From: Bradyrhizobium diversitatis
Lineage (GTDB): Bacteria > Pseudomonadota > Alphaproteobacteria > Rhizobiales > Xanthobacteraceae
Direction: 5' to 3'
Assembly (NCBI RefSeq): GCF_016031635.1
Contig: NZ_JACEGD010000011.1
Coordinates: forward strand, 358,582 to 422,581
DNA length: 64,000 bases
Each line of letters starts with the position of its first letter. Within the stretch, counting starts at the first letter, position 1. Positions 1-11,055 of this stretch are shown here, one piece after another. The notes beneath the pieces were generated by a model. It made no database searches and was not told where the DNA came from. It was given only the letters and a program-made list of their open reading frames with translations. The position numbers and the translations under genes are program-made.

Positions 1-206
1 TTCAGCTCGGGGATGTAGTCGGCAAGGTCGCCGGAATGATCGAGCCTGAACTCCTCGTGGCAATCGGTCAGGAAGCGGCGGAGCGGAGGCCTGGTCGGAT
101 ACCCGGTCGATCCAGGCGTGCCTGCTGGGCTGGGCAAACGGTCGGGCTGCGCATCCACGGTCCACCTCGATTTGCCCGGATTAAAAGCAATTCGTGTGCC
201 ATGCAT
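1..206 (-). CDS. glutaminase, N-terminal fragment cut by the window edge
   Basis: An open minus-strand frame starts with ATG at 206 and runs off the left edge. Its visible end reads FLTDCHEEFRLDHSG followed by DLADYIPEL. The ADYIP(E/A)L signature is the N-terminal hallmark of serine-dependent beta-lactamase-fold glutaminases (GlsA family), which deamidate L-glutamine to glutamate and ammonia. Only about 68 residues are present, so the catalytic SxxK motif lies outside. The first 40 or so residues are Pro/Arg-rich and look poorly conserved, so the true start may be further in. The gene lies 54 bases downstream of the MFS gene on the same strand and could be co-transcribed with it. The family call rests on this short segment. 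Confidence 0.55.
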   Translation of the reverse strand, partial: MHGTRIAFNPGKSRWTVDAQPDRLPSPAGTPGSTGYPTRPPLRRFLTDCHEEFRLDHSGDLADYIPEL

Positions 207-260
207 ACGCGACTGACGGTGTCATGGTGAGGCGACAGCCCACTCCAGGGCCCCTGGACG

Positions 261-1466
261 TCAGCGCGCATCCGCCGGCGCGCGCTGCTTGAGCAGTCGG
301 GCGCAGACGAGGCCCAGCACGACCATGATCGCGGCGCTCGCGAACAGCGTCGGCATCTTGCCGGCGTGCTGGAGCCCGAAGCCATAGGCGAGCGGCCCCA
401 CGGTCTGCCCCATGAAGAAGAAGAACGAATGCAGCGACAGCGCGGTGGCACGCGCCTCGACCGAAAGCTCGCTGGCAAAGACCTGGAGACAGCCATGGGC
501 GATGTAGAACCCCCAGCCCATCACGACGAGGCTCAGCGCCTGAACCTCCCAGCGCGGACCGAAAGCCACGGCGACGAGCTGCGAGGCCACCAGCGCCATG
601 CCCGCGATCATCATGCCCTTCACGCCCAGCCAAGGCAGCAGGCGCGACACCGTCAGCGTGTAGAACAGGCCGCCGACCGCAAAGCCGGCGATGACGATGC
701 CGGCGATCGACAGCGAGGTCTGGCCGAGCTCGAACTGGAACGAAGCGATGTAGGGAAACAGGCCGAGCACGCAGCAACCTTCGATGAACACCGCCGAGTA
801 GCAGACATAGGCGTTCGGATTGGTGAAGATGGTGCGATAGCCGGCCTTCAGCGCCGACAGGCTCGTCTTCGGCGGATGCTTGACCTTGGCGCCGCGGAAG
901 CCGGCCGCAACGGCGATCGAGGCGACGATCACGAGCGCGCCGAGCACCGCCAGCACCCCACGCCAGCCGAGGAAATCGCCGATCAGGCCGGAAGCCGAGG
1001 CGCCAAGCAGATTGCCGGTCATGGCGCCGGCGAGCGTGCGGCTGATCGCGACCTGGCGTTTGTCGGGCCCGACGAGATCGCTTGTGAGGCTCAGCGCCAC
1101 CGGAAACACGCCGCCGGAGCCGATGCCGGCGAGGATGCGGGTCGCGAATAAAACCGAGAACGAGGACGAGAGCGCGCCGAGGATGTTGGCAAGGCCGAGC
1201 AGCGCGAGGCAGCCGATCATCAGCCGCGTCTTCCCGAACAGATCGGCGGCGGCGCCGATGATCGGCTGGATGATCGAGAAGGTAAAAGCGAACACCGCGG
1301 CAAAGCCCGCGGCAGTGGCGATGCTGACGCCAAAATCCTCGGCGACGTGCGGCAGCACTGGATCCAGCGCGCGTGCCGAAAGTGCAGCAGCGAAGCTCGC
1401 GCCTGATATGACGTAGAGCGCTGTCGGCAAGCCGTGATCGTGCGGCCGCGCCTCGCCTTCCTGCAT
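261..1466 (-). CDS. MFS transporter (drug/metabolite efflux type)
   Basis: The 401-residue protein is almost entirely hydrophobic and fits a 12-helix Major Facilitator Superfamily carrier of the inner membrane. Features include an acidic N-terminal loop motif (ALDPVLPHVAEDFGVS), a helix 2-3 loop with the G-K-T-R-motif (ADLFGKTRLMIGC) and a second-half start at FTNPNAYVCYSAVF. It resembles the AraJ/CynX-like efflux group; the substrate cannot be read from sequence. Its ATG overlaps the kdsA stop codon as TGATG (1464-1468), so translation is probably coupled to kdsA. The pairing with a KDO synthase may be only genomic neighbourhood, as no envelope-specific motif is seen. Confidence 0.85.
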   Translation of the reverse strand: MQEGEARPHDHGLPTALYVISGASFAAALSARALDPVLPHVAEDFGVSIATAAGFAAVFAFTFSIIQPIIGAAADLFGKTRLMIGCLALLGLANILGALSSSFSVLFATRILAGIGSGGVFPVALSLTSDLVGPDKRQVAISRTLAGAMTGNLLGASASGLIGDFLGWRGVLAVLGALVIVASIAVAAGFRGAKVKHPPKTSLSALKAGYRTIFTNPNAYVCYSAVFIEGCCVLGLFPYIASFQFELGQTSLSIAGIVIAGFAVGGLFYTLTVSRLLPWLGVKGMMIAGMALVASQLVAVAFGPRWEVQALSLVVMGWGFYIAHGCLQVFASELSVEARATALSLHSFFFFMGQTVGPLAYGFGLQHAGKMPTLFASAAIMVVLGLVCARLLKQRAPADAR

Positions 1467-2314
1467 CAGCGCGGATTCTTTGCGAGCGCGTCGAATGCCA
1501 TCAGCCTGGCGATCAGCGCCTCGAACTCCCGTAGCGGCACCATGTTCGGTCCGTCCGAGGGCGCGCGGTCGGGATCAGGATGGGTCTCGATGAACACGCC
1601 GGCAACGCCGACCGCAACGGCCGCGCGTGCGAGCACCGGCACGAATTCGCGCTCGCCGCCCGAGGAGGTCCCCTTCCCGCCGGGCTGCTGCACCGAATGG
1701 GTGGCGTCGAAGATCACGGGCGCGCCGGTGGTACGCGCCAGGATCGGCAGCGCGCGCATGTCGGAGACGAGCGTGTTGTAGCCGAAGGACACGCCGCGCT
1801 CGGTGACGAGCACGTTGGGATTGTCGGCGCCGGTGATCTTGCTCACGACATTGGCCATGTCCCAGGGCGCCAGGAACTGGCCCTTCTTGACGTTGACGAC
1901 CTTGCCGGTTGCGGCCGCGGCGAGAAGGAGATCGGTCTGGCGGCACAGGAACGCGGGGATCTGCAAGATGTCCACGGCCTGCGCCACCTCGGCGCATTGC
2001 GTGGCCTCGTGCACGTCGGTCAGCACCGGCAGGCCAAGCGCGGATCGGATCTCCGCGAAGATCGGCAGCGACTGGGCGAGACCAAGCCCGCGCGCCGCCG
2101 ATGCGCTGGTGCGGTTGGCCTTGTCGAAGGAGGTCTTGTAGACGAGGCCGATGTTCAGCCGCGCGGCGATCTCCTTCAGCGCGGAGGCGACCTCCAGCGC
2201 ATGCTGGCGGCTCTCGAGCTGGCACGGTCCGGCAATGACCGAGATCGGCAGATCATTGCCGAACTTGACCGTGCCAATGGTGACGACCGGCGCCGCTGAA
2301 TTCGAAGAGCTCAA
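1466..2314 (-). CDS. kdsA: 3-deoxy-8-phosphooctulonate synthase
   Basis: KdsA condenses phosphoenolpyruvate with D-arabinose 5-phosphate to KDO-8-phosphate, a cytosolic step towards the inner core of lipopolysaccharide. Diagnostic segments are [77 protein letters not shown] and [19 protein letters not shown] place the start at TTG 2314 because GAGGGA (2321-2326) lies six bases upstream and the resulting 282 residues match family length; an upstream in-frame start at 2365 would add 17 uncharacteristic residues. The product ends in a TGATG overlap with the MFS gene. Many lipid A genes lie 40 kb away in this window, so kdsA is not part of that cluster. Confidence 0.95.
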   Translation of the reverse strand: MSSSNSAAPVVTIGTVKFGNDLPISVIAGPCQLESRQHALEVASALKEIAARLNIGLVYKTSFDKANRTSASAARGLGLAQSLPIFAEIRSALGLPVLTDVHEATQCAEVAQAVDILQIPAFLCRQTDLLLAAAATGKVVNVKKGQFLAPWDMANVVSKITGADNPNVLVTERGVSFGYNTLVSDMRALPILARTTGAPVIFDATHSVQQPGGKGTSSGGEREFVPVLARAAVAVGVAGVFIETHPDPDRAPSDGPNMVPLREFEALIARLMAFDALAKNPR

Positions 2315-2440
2315 GACAAATCCCTCGTTTCGGCGCGACCATAGCCCCCACGAAGGTCGGATCAACCCTATTCGGTCCGGGCGGCCCGAATATCAGGGTT
2401 GCGCCGGCGCCGCCGGCGCCGCCCTTGCATCGGCAGGTTC

Positions 2441-2767
2441 CTACTTCACGGCCGAGAAGGCAGTCGGCGTCAGGAGCTGGCTGACGATATTGCCGACGAT
2501 CTGGCCGTCGGCTTCACTCTCGGCGCGCGCTTTCATCCAGTCCGGATCGGTCATGAACTTGCCCCACTTCGTCTCGCGCTCGGCAAGCGACTCCCAGGCC
2601 AGGAAATAGGTCAGCTCCTGGTTCGATTCGCCGATCAGCGTCGTGAAGAACCCGGCCTGCTTGATGCCGTGCTTCTCCCAAAGCTTCAGCGTGACGGTCT
2701 CGAACCGCCTCAAGAGCGCCGGCAGGCGGCCGGGCACGCAGCGATAGACGCGCATTTCGTAGATCAT
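2441..2767 (-). CDS. NIPSNAP family protein
   Basis: The 108-residue protein begins MIYEMRVYRCVPGRLP and continues with ...RFETVTLKLWEKHGIKQ and LTYFLAWESLAERE, the typical ferredoxin-like alpha/beta-barrel pattern of NIPSNAP domains. Members are small dimeric proteins, sometimes enzymes or binding proteins of unknown substrate. The start is supported by GGAGGA placed six bases before the ATG. It stands alone between kdsA and the two-component system, with about 125 bases to kdsA's start. Nothing suggests membrane attachment or a metal site. The family assignment is good; the function is unknown. Confidence 0.8.
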   Translation of the reverse strand: MIYEMRVYRCVPGRLPALLRRFETVTLKLWEKHGIKQAGFFTTLIGESNQELTYFLAWESLAERETKWGKFMTDPDWMKARAESEADGQIVGNIVSQLLTPTAFSAVK

Positions 2768-2955
2768 TCATGTTCCTCCCTGAACAGGTCCGGCGGTTAT
2801 AGCGGCTGGCCCCGACGGTGTCTTGAGCCCGGCCCGGCCGCCCCTGTGGCGTTCTGCGCATGGCTTGAGCTTCCGGCGCTGCATCAGACTCCCGCAATGC
2901 TGCCGCAATGATCGGGCCGCTAGAAAGGCTCAGTTGCGGTTCAGGTGCCTGTTAC

Positions 2956-3630
2956 ATGCGGATTTTGCTCGTCGAGGATGAAGCGGAGATGGCCGGTGCG
3001 CTGGCCTCGGCGCTGAAGCGCTACGACATGGTGGTGGACCATGCCCCGACGCTCGCCGAGGCGGAGGAGGCCATTTCCGCCGACGTCCATGCCGCCGTCC
3101 TGCTCGACCGCCAGCTTCCCGACGGCGATGGCCTTGCCCTGATCCCAAAGCTCCGCGCGCGCGCCGACGGCGTACCGATCATCGTCCTGACTGCGCGCGG
3201 GGAGCTCGCCGACCGCATCGCCGGGCTCGACGGCGGCGCCGACGACTATCTGGCAAAACCGTTTGCAGTCGAGGAGCTGCTGGCGCGGCTGCGCGCAGTG
3301 CTGCGGCGGCCCGCCGGCCTCTCCCCCGAAATCATCCGCGCGGGCCGCCTCGCCTTCGATGTCGGCCATCGCGAGGCCAGCATCGACGGCCAGCCGTTCG
3401 AGCTGCCGCGCCGCGAGCTCCTGGTGCTGGAAGCCTTGGTTCGTCGCATGGGCCGAACCGTACTGCGCTCGGCGCTGGAAGAGGCGGTCTACAATTTCGA
3501 CGACGAGATCCAGTCGAACGCGCTCGACACGCATGTCTCGAGGCTGCGGCGAAAGCTCGCGGAAGCCGATGCGGGTATCGAGATCCACGGCATTCGCGGC
3601 GTTGGTTATCTGCTCAAGAAGTTGCCATGA
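2956..3630 (+). CDS. OmpR/PhoB-family response regulator
   Basis: The 224-residue protein has an N-terminal receiver domain (residues about 1-115) with acidic pocket E7/D8, phospho-acceptor D51 in LLDRQLPDGDG, the T79 position in VLTARGE and K101 in YLAKPF. A C-terminal winged-helix DNA-binding domain follows (FELPRRELLVLEALV... through ALDTHVSRLRRKLAEA and IHGIRGVGYLLKKL). A longer reading from 2908 is possible, but the canonical MRILLVEDE start at 2956 fits the family. Its stop overlaps the kinase start as ATGA, so the two are translated as a pair. The signal and regulon are unknown; the lipid-type methyltransferase gene directly downstream is one candidate target. Confidence 0.93.
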   Translation: MRILLVEDEAEMAGALASALKRYDMVVDHAPTLAEAEEAISADVHAAVLLDRQLPDGDGLALIPKLRARADGVPIIVLTARGELADRIAGLDGGADDYLAKPFAVEELLARLRAVLRRPAGLSPEIIRAGRLAFDVGHREASIDGQPFELPRRELLVLEALVRRMGRTVLRSALEEAVYNFDDEIQSNALDTHVSRLRRKLAEADAGIEIHGIRGVGYLLKKLP

Positions 3631-5003
3631 GCAAGCACGACGATCCCTATTGCTTGCGCTCGCGGCTGAGCTGGCGCCTGCTCTCGCTTCAGGCCGCGAT
3701 CCTGGTCGCGCTGGTTGCAATCGTCCTCGCCGGGCTTTGCGCCTCCGGCTTCGTGCTGGCCGAGAGGGACGAGGACCGAGTCATCGATGTCGTCCAGCGC
3801 GCGCTCACGCGCGACGCGCAAGGCGAATTGGCTTTGCGGCCGACGGCCGAGCTGAAACAGTTGCGGAGTGAGACGCCAGACCTCTGGTTCCTGGTGCGCG
3901 ACCGGCTGGGGCGTTCGCTCAGCGAAGGCACCGTGCCGGCCGAATTCGCTACGATCGGCGGTGGTCTCGACCAGATCAGCCAGGCGCGGCTCGGCTGGCA
4001 GCTGCTCGAGGACGATCCGCGCAAGCCGGCGGCGCGGCTGAAGCGGGTCGACACCGACGCCGGCAATGTGCAGGTCATCACCGCAACGCAAGGACGTCTC
4101 ACCGGCGCCAAGGCGCTGTTCACGACCTCACTCGCGTTCCTCGGCATTGCCCTGCCCGGCCTGCTGCTGATGGGAACGGCGACGTTCATCGCAACGCCGA
4201 TGATCGTGCGGAGCACGTTTAGGGGGCTCGATTCCGCAGCGGACGAGGCACGGCGCATCGATATTCATCAGCGCGGCGCGCGGCTTCCGGTGGAGCGGAT
4301 CCCGCTGGAGGTGCTGCCGCTCGTGACCGCGATCAACGACGCGCTGGCGCGGCTCGACCAGGGCTATACCCGCCACAGGCGCTTCGTTGCGGATGCGGCG
4401 CACGAGCTTCGCACACCGATCGCGATTCTGAACACGCGGCTGGAATCGCTTGCCCCAGGACCGGACAAGACCCGCCTGCTGGAAGATTCCGCACGGCTGG
4501 CGACGCTCGCCGACCAGCTGCTCGATATCCAGCGGCTCGACCATTGCTGCCATCCCTTCACCAGCGTCAATCTCGCCGCCGTTGCGCAAAGCGTCGCCGC
4601 CGACCTCGCGCCGCTGGCGATTGCCGCCGGCTACGAGCTGGCGCTTGATGCGCCGGCGACACCGGTCGAGACGACCGGCGATGCGGCAGCCCTTGAGCGC
4701 GCACTGACCAATCTCGTGCAGAACGCGATCCAGCACGGCCCTCGCCGCGGCGCGATCGGGATTCGCGTCAGCAGGCCCGCGACTATCGAGGTTACCGATG
4801 AAGGCCCCGGAATTCCTGCCGATCAGCGCGAACAGATCTTCGAGCCGTTCTATCGGCTGATGCCGCTCGATCGCGGCGCCGGCCTCGGCCTCAACATGGT
4901 GCGCGAGATCGTGCAGCTACATGGCGGCCAAGTCTCCGTAGCGGACGGGCCGGAGGGCGGAGCCTGTTTTCGGATGACGCTGCCGCCGGTCCGACAGAGT
5001 TGA
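3627..5003 (+). CDS. Sensor histidine kinase (two-component, HAMP-HisKA-HATPase)
   Basis: The 458-residue inner-membrane kinase has a first transmembrane helix near residues 19-42, a periplasmic segment to about 160, a second helix near 165-190, a HAMP-like linker (about 190-245), the phosphorylated histidine H259 in FVADAAHELRTPIAI, and an ATP-binding domain with N box NLVQNAIQHG, G1 box DEGPGIP and G2 box GAGLGLNMVREIVQLHGG. Architecture and the N-terminal sensor resemble the QseC/TctE-type group. Translation is coupled to the upstream response regulator by an ATGA overlap, so they form a cognate pair. The ligand cannot be predicted from the sensor sequence. Confidence 0.92.
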   Translation: MSKHDDPYCLRSRLSWRLLSLQAAILVALVAIVLAGLCASGFVLAERDEDRVIDVVQRALTRDAQGELALRPTAELKQLRSETPDLWFLVRDRLGRSLSEGTVPAEFATIGGGLDQISQARLGWQLLEDDPRKPAARLKRVDTDAGNVQVITATQGRLTGAKALFTTSLAFLGIALPGLLLMGTATFIATPMIVRSTFRGLDSAADEARRIDIHQRGARLPVERIPLEVLPLVTAINDALARLDQGYTRHRRFVADAAHELRTPIAILNTRLESLAPGPDKTRLLEDSARLATLADQLLDIQRLDHCCHPFTSVNLAAVAQSVAADLAPLAIAAGYELALDAPATPVETTGDAAALERALTNLVQNAIQHGPRRGAIGIRVSRPATIEVTDEGPGIPADQREQIFEPFYRLMPLDRGAGLGLNMVREIVQLHGGQVSVADGPEGGACFRMTLPPVRQS

Positions 5004-5114
5004 TTCAATCCGCATTCGCCGCTGAAGCGCAATGCAGTCGCAATGCACCTCCGCAACATTGCATCCGTCTCACCTCTGATCTCAGGAGGTGCAAACCAAG
5101 ATGCCGGAGTGCGC

Positions 5115-5777
5115 ATGCCCAACGATTTCCTTTCCTTCTTCCTGTCCTGGATGTCGTCCCCGCGTCTGGTCGGCGCAGTCGCACCGTCGGGTGCGGCGCT
5201 CGCCGATCTCATCACGCGCGAGATCAGCGCATCGACGGGGCCGATTCTCGAGCTCGGGCCCGGCACCGGCGCATTCACCTACAAGCTGCTCAAACGCGGC
5301 GTCCGGCCGCAGGATCTCACGCTGATCGAATACGGCTCCGACTTCATGAAGCTCCTGCAAGTGCGCTTTCCCGGGGCGCGCGTGCTGTGGATGGACGCAG
5401 GCCGGCTTGCGAGCGAGCGCCTCTATGACGGCGCCCCCGTCGGCGCGGTCGTGAGCGGCCTGCCGCTGCTCAACATGTCGAGGCGCAAGGTCATCTCGAT
5501 CCTCAGCGGCGCGTTCAGTTATGTCCGTCCCGGTGGCGCCTTCTACCAGTTCACCTATGGTATGAGCTGCCCGGTGCCGCGGCCCGTGCTCGACCGGCTG
5601 GGCCTGCGCGCAAAGCTCGTGGATCGCGCCTTGCTGAACGTGCCGCCGGCCGCGGTCTACAGGCTGACGCGGCGGCCACAGATGAAGTTGATCACGGGAT
5701 CGCTTGCGCCTCAACCATCGGCGCGGGTCGCGCCGGCGCCGATGCATCACGCGCGCGACCACTCCGCCGCGCGCTGA
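5115..5777 (+). CDS. SAM-dependent methyltransferase, PmtA/phospholipid-type
   Basis: The product of about 220 residues has the SAM-binding motif ILELGPGTGAFTYKLL, a following acidic strand LTLIEYGSDFMKLL and the post-motif VVSGLPLLNMSRRK. This arrangement is seen in bacterial phosphatidylethanolamine N-methyltransferases of the PmtA (rhizobial) group, which make phosphatidylcholine precursors at the cytoplasmic membrane. The opening FLSFFLSWMSSPRLVGAVAPSG is also typical. The start is ambiguous: ATG 5115 gives the family-like N-terminus, GTG 5109 and ATG 5043 are in frame upstream, and an AGGAGG at 5084-5089 is better spaced to the out-of-frame ATG 5101. The C-terminal 25 residues look unstructured. 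It follows the kinase by about 110 bases and converges on pyrG. Confidence 0.7.
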   Translation: MPNDFLSFFLSWMSSPRLVGAVAPSGAALADLITREISASTGPILELGPGTGAFTYKLLKRGVRPQDLTLIEYGSDFMKLLQVRFPGARVLWMDAGRLASERLYDGAPVGAVVSGLPLLNMSRRKVISILSGAFSYVRPGGAFYQFTYGMSCPVPRPVLDRLGLRAKLVDRALLNVPPAAVYRLTRRPQMKLITGSLAPQPSARVAPAPMHHARDHSAAR

Positions 5778-5781
5778 GCGG

Positions 5782-7425
<1,644 letters not shown>

Positions 7426-7579
7426 CTAATCCCCTAAATTCGATTCGCCAAAGCGATTCGTATTCCGCCCCAAAAGATTTTGCGGGCTGTGGGTGAGCCA
7501 GAACTAACAGTGGTGACAGTGCCTTGATGGGGATTGTTGATGCAGGACGGTAGCGACCGGCCTGCATGGCCCCCCTGCT

Positions 7580-7963
7580 TTATTGCGAGCGCGGCACCTG
7601 CGGACCTGACGGCGCCTGGTTCTGCTGCTCGTCAGCCTTCTTCAGCGAATCCAGGATGCCGCCCGAGGTCGGCGGCGCGATCGGCGATCCGCCGGCCGGC
7701 TGGGTCTGCGACGCAGGCGTGCCAATGATCGATGACGGCTTGCGGTCGTAGCCGGCGTACCAGGACAGGAACAGACTGGTGAGAAAGAAACCGACGGCCA
7801 GGATCGCGGTGGTCCGCGTCAGAAGGTTCGCGGTACCGCGGCTCGACATGAAGCCGGCGCCCCCGCCCATGCCGAGCCCGCCGCCTTCCGACTTCTGGAG
7901 CAGGACGGTGCCGATCATGACGGCGACGATCATGAGGTGGATGACGATGACAACGGTCTGCAT
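7580..7963 (-). CDS. secG: Preprotein translocase subunit SecG
   Basis: SecG is the small auxiliary subunit of the SecYEG channel. The 127-residue protein has two transmembrane helices (residues about 1-20 and 52-72) joined by the conserved glycine-rich loop VLLQKSEGGGLGMGGGAGF followed by FMSSRGTANLLTRTTAILA, the family signature. The C-terminal tail (about residues 78-127) is Pro/Gln/Ser-rich and variable, as in other alphaproteobacteria. It lies between tpiA and pyrG on the same strand. Confidence 0.95.
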   Translation of the reverse strand: MQTVVIVIHLMIVAVMIGTVLLQKSEGGGLGMGGGAGFMSSRGTANLLTRTTAILAVGFFLTSLFLSWYAGYDRKPSSIIGTPASQTQPAGGSPIAPPTSGGILDSLKKADEQQNQAPSGPQVPRSQ

Positions 7964-8114
7964 AATATCCTTCCGTCACAAGCGGACGGCGCCTGACGGC
8001 GGCCGATCGCGCTTCGCGGTTTTCCTGAAGTTGCGCGGTGTTACACGATCGGGAGGCGTATTGCCACCCCCGATCGGATCCGAACCCAACGGTTTGAACG
8101 AGCCCGGGCAGCGC

Positions 8115-8873
8115 TTAGTTAGGACAGCCTTTGGCGATCGCAAGGAAATCGGCTGCTTTCAGGCTGGCGCCGCCGACCAGCGCGCCGTTGACGTTTTTCA
8201 CCGCCATCAGTTCAGCCGCATTCGAGGGCTTGACCGATCCGCCGTAGAGGATGCGCATTCCGGCACCTTCGGCTTTGAACCGGGAGATCAGGAGTTCCCG
8301 GATAAAGCCATGAATCTGCTCGACATCCTTGGCTGTCGGCGTCAGCCCGGTGCCGATCGCCCAGACCGGCTCGTAGGCCACGACCAGATTGGCTGCGGTG
8401 GAGGCGTCTGGCAGTGAACCGTTCAGCTGGCTGCGCAGGACGTCCAGGGTTTGGCCGGCATCGCGCTGGCCTTGCGTCTCGCCGATACAGACGATCGCCG
8501 TCGCCCCGGCGCGCCAGGCGGCTTCGGCCTTCTGGCGGACCAGAGCATCGCCTTCGCCGTGGTCGGCGCGGCGCTCGGAATGGCCGACGATGATGGCGGT
8601 TGCACCCGCATCCACCAGCATTTCGGCGGCGACATCGCCGGTATGGGCGCCGGACGCCTTGGGATGGCAGTCCTGGGCCCCCACCGCGACCTTTTCGCCG
8701 CGCGCCTTGTCGGCGAAGGCGGCGACCAGGGTCGCCGGCGGGCAAACCAGCAGGTCGGCCTTGCCGGCTACGTCTGCCGCACCGTTGAGCATGGCGTCGA
8801 ATTCGGCAGCCTGGGCTTTCAGCCCGTTCATTTTCCAGTTGCCGGCAATCAGCGGTCGGATGGCGTCGGTCAT
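8115..8873 (-). CDS. tpiA: Triosephosphate isomerase
   Basis: TpiA interconverts dihydroxyacetone phosphate and glyceraldehyde 3-phosphate in glycolysis and gluconeogenesis. Starting at ATG 8873 gives 252 residues, the normal family length, beginning [18 protein letters not shown]. Catalytic residues are visible: the lysine in AGNWKMN, the histidine in IIVGHSERR and the glutamate in [12 protein letters not shown]; the phosphate loop is [12 protein letters not shown]. The frame stays open 300 bases upstream, but that part contains a dispersed palindrome and no conserved residues, so the longer reading is rejected. It diverges from ppiD, with about 270 bases between the starts. Confidence 0.96.
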   Translation of the reverse strand: MTDAIRPLIAGNWKMNGLKAQAAEFDAMLNGAADVAGKADLLVCPPATLVAAFADKARGEKVAVGAQDCHPKASGAHTGDVAAEMLVDAGATAIIVGHSERRADHGEGDALVRQKAEAAWRAGATAIVCIGETQGQRDAGQTLDVLRSQLNGSLPDASTAANLVVAYEPVWAIGTGLTPTAKDVEQIHGFIRELLISRFKAEGAGMRILYGGSVKPSNAAELMAVKNVNGALVGGASLKAADFLAIAKGCPN

Positions 8874-8948
8874 GTCAGGGTCCAGCAAAATGAGGTTTGT
8901 GGATGCGCTAGCAGAGCTCTCGCGGCAGTTCCAGATTCTTGTTTTGAC

Positions 8949-8991
8949 GCGTTTTCTTGAAGCGAACCGGGTCCGCTTCGCTGGAAAACGC
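8949..8991. repeat. two-part intergenic palindrome (dispersed element type)
   Basis: In the tpiA/ppiD divergent gap, GCGTTTTC (8949-8956) pairs with GAAAACGC (8984-8991), and inside it GAAGCG (8959-8964) pairs with CGCTTC (8974-8979). This outer-plus-inner stem design recurs at 52419-52463. From memory, closely similar sequences are scattered between genes in Bradyrhizobium genomes. Function unknown; it would fold in RNA or DNA. Confidence 0.6.
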
Positions 8992-9142
8992 TTTGGGGCC
9001 TCAGTCTCGAGCGGCCGCGTGAGGCGAGGTTGCGGGGGGAAAGCCGCCACTTTATGATGAACTATCAATTTGGTGACGCGCTTTTGCGGAATCTGCATTA
9101 AGACGCGCTCCGTTCCCCTCCTGACCAAACAAGTTGGACCAA

Positions 9143-11041
9143 ATGCTTCGAGGAATGCGCAAGGCCTCATCAAACTGGCTCGGCAAGACCATCATGGCCA
9201 TTGTGATGGGCGTGTTGATCATCAGTTTCGGCATTTGGGGCATCGCCGACATCTTCAAGGGCTTCGGGCAGTCCACGGTGGCCAAAATCGGCAGCACGGA
9301 GATTTCGCTCAACGAGTTCCGCCAGATCTACACCGACCGCCTCCAGCAGATCAGCCGCCAGTTCGGCCGGCCGTTGACGCCCGACCAGGCCCGCGCCTTC
9401 GGCATCGATCGCCAGGTGCTCCAGCAGACCATCGCGGAAGCCGCCCTCGACGAAGAGGCGCGCCGGCTCGGGCTCGGCCAGACCGACGACCAGATCCGCC
9501 AGGTCATCATGAACGATCCCAACTTCAAGGGTGTCGGCGGCAATTTCGATGCGAACCGCTTCCAGGCCGTGATCCGCAATTTCGGCTATACCGAGCAGCG
9601 CTACGTCGCCGAGCAACGCAAGGTGTCGCTGCGCCGCCAGATCACCGGCACGATCGGCGCCGGCCTTGAGCCGCCGAAGGCCATGATCGACGCGCTCACG
9701 CGCTTCCAGAACGAGCAGCGCTCCATTGAATTCGTCAAGCTCGACGCCGCGCAGGCAGGCACCATCGACGCGCCCTCGCCCGAAGCCCTCGCCACCTATT
9801 TCGAGGATCACAAGGTCCAGTTCCGCGCGCCCGAATACCGCAAGATCGCCTTCGTCGTGATCTCGCCGGAAGACATCGGCAAATGGACCGAGGTCTCGGA
9901 CGAGGACGCCAGGAAGGTGTTCGAGCAGCGCAAGGACCGGCTCGGCACGCCGGAGAAGCGACAAATCCAGCAGATCGTGTTTCCGAACGTCGCCGACGCG
10001 CAAGCGGCACGCGAGCGTCTCGTCGGCGGGCTGTCGTTCGAAGACCTCGGCAAGGAGCGTGGGCTGAGTGCCTCCGACATCGACCTCGGGCTCGTGACCA
10101 AGTCTTCGCTCACTCCCGCGGTCGGCGACGCCGCCTTCGCACTTCCCGTCGGGGAGATCAGCCAGCCGATCCAGGGCGCTCTCGGCACCTCCATTGTCAG
10201 GGTCGACAAGATCGAGCCGGGCAAAGAGGCGGACTACGCCAGCCTTGCCGGCGACATCAAGCGCGAGATCGCGACCGAGCGCGCGCGCGTCAAGGTCGCC
10301 GATCTCCGCGACAAGATGGAAGACGAGCGCGGCGGCGGCTCCAGCGTGATCGACGCGGCGCAGAAGCTGGGCCTCACCGCCGTGACCATCGACGCCGTCG
10401 ACCGCTCCGGCCGCGCCCCGAACGGCGAGCCGGTCGCCAGCATCCCGCAGGGTCTCGACGTGGTGTCGCAAGCCTTCAACACCGACGTCGGCGTCGACAA
10501 CGACGCAATCTCGTTCAAGGGCGGCTATGTCTGGTACGACGTGCTCGCCATCACGCCCTCGCGCGACCGAAATCTCGACGAGGTCCGCGACCAGGTCGAG
10601 GCGCGCTGGCGCCAGGACCAGATCGCGGCCAGGCTGAAGGCCAAGGCGACGGAGATGGTGCAGAAGCTCGAAGCAGGCGGCAAGCTCGCTGACGAGGCCG
10701 CCGCTGTTGGCGCCAAGGTCGAGACCGCGACCGGCTTCAAGCGCGACGACTCGCCCGCCGGCGTGCCCGCCACCCTCGTGTCGGCCGCCTTCCGTACCGC
10801 CAAGGACGGCGTCGGACAGACGGCCGTGAGCGGCGGCAGCGAGGTCATCGTCTTCCGCGTCACCGACATCGTCGATCCCGCGGTCGATGCCGCCTCCGAC
10901 GCGGTCAAGAAGCTGAAGGAGAGCCTCGACCGGGCCCTGACCGAGGAGCAGGTTGCCTCCTACGTCAACAAGCTCGAGACCGACATCGGGACCACCATCA
11001 ATCAGGCCGCCTTCGCGCAGGTGACCGGCGTGAACCAGTGA
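9143..11041 (+). CDS. ppiD: Membrane-anchored periplasmic peptidyl-prolyl isomerase/chaperone (PpiD-like)
   Basis: The 632-residue protein (start at ATG 9143; an in-frame ATG exists at 9134) has one N-terminal transmembrane helix (about residues 15-35, [20 protein letters not shown]), a SurA_N-like chaperone domain with the [21 protein letters not shown] core, and a parvulin-like domain at about 250-350 ([39 protein letters not shown]). It therefore sits on the periplasmic side of the inner membrane and assists newly translocated proteins. Canonical catalytic residues of parvulins are hard to recognise, as is usual for PpiD, so chaperone action may dominate. It is followed by trpD after 14 bases, which suggests an operon. 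Confidence 0.88.
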   Translation: MLRGMRKASSNWLGKTIMAIVMGVLIISFGIWGIADIFKGFGQSTVAKIGSTEISLNEFRQIYTDRLQQISRQFGRPLTPDQARAFGIDRQVLQQTIAEAALDEEARRLGLGQTDDQIRQVIMNDPNFKGVGGNFDANRFQAVIRNFGYTEQRYVAEQRKVSLRRQITGTIGAGLEPPKAMIDALTRFQNEQRSIEFVKLDAAQAGTIDAPSPEALATYFEDHKVQFRAPEYRKIAFVVISPEDIGKWTEVSDEDARKVFEQRKDRLGTPEKRQIQQIVFPNVADAQAARERLVGGLSFEDLGKERGLSASDIDLGLVTKSSLTPAVGDAAFALPVGEISQPIQGALGTSIVRVDKIEPGKEADYASLAGDIKREIATERARVKVADLRDKMEDERGGGSSVIDAAQKLGLTAVTIDAVDRSGRAPNGEPVASIPQGLDVVSQAFNTDVGVDNDAISFKGGYVWYDVLAITPSRDRNLDEVRDQVEARWRQDQIAARLKAKATEMVQKLEAGGKLADEAAAVGAKVETATGFKRDDSPAGVPATLVSAAFRTAKDGVGQTAVSGGSEVIVFRVTDIVDPAVDAASDAVKKLKESLDRALTEEQVASYVNKLETDIGTTINQAAFAQVTGVNQ

Positions 11042-11055
11042 GTTGAAAGCACGCG

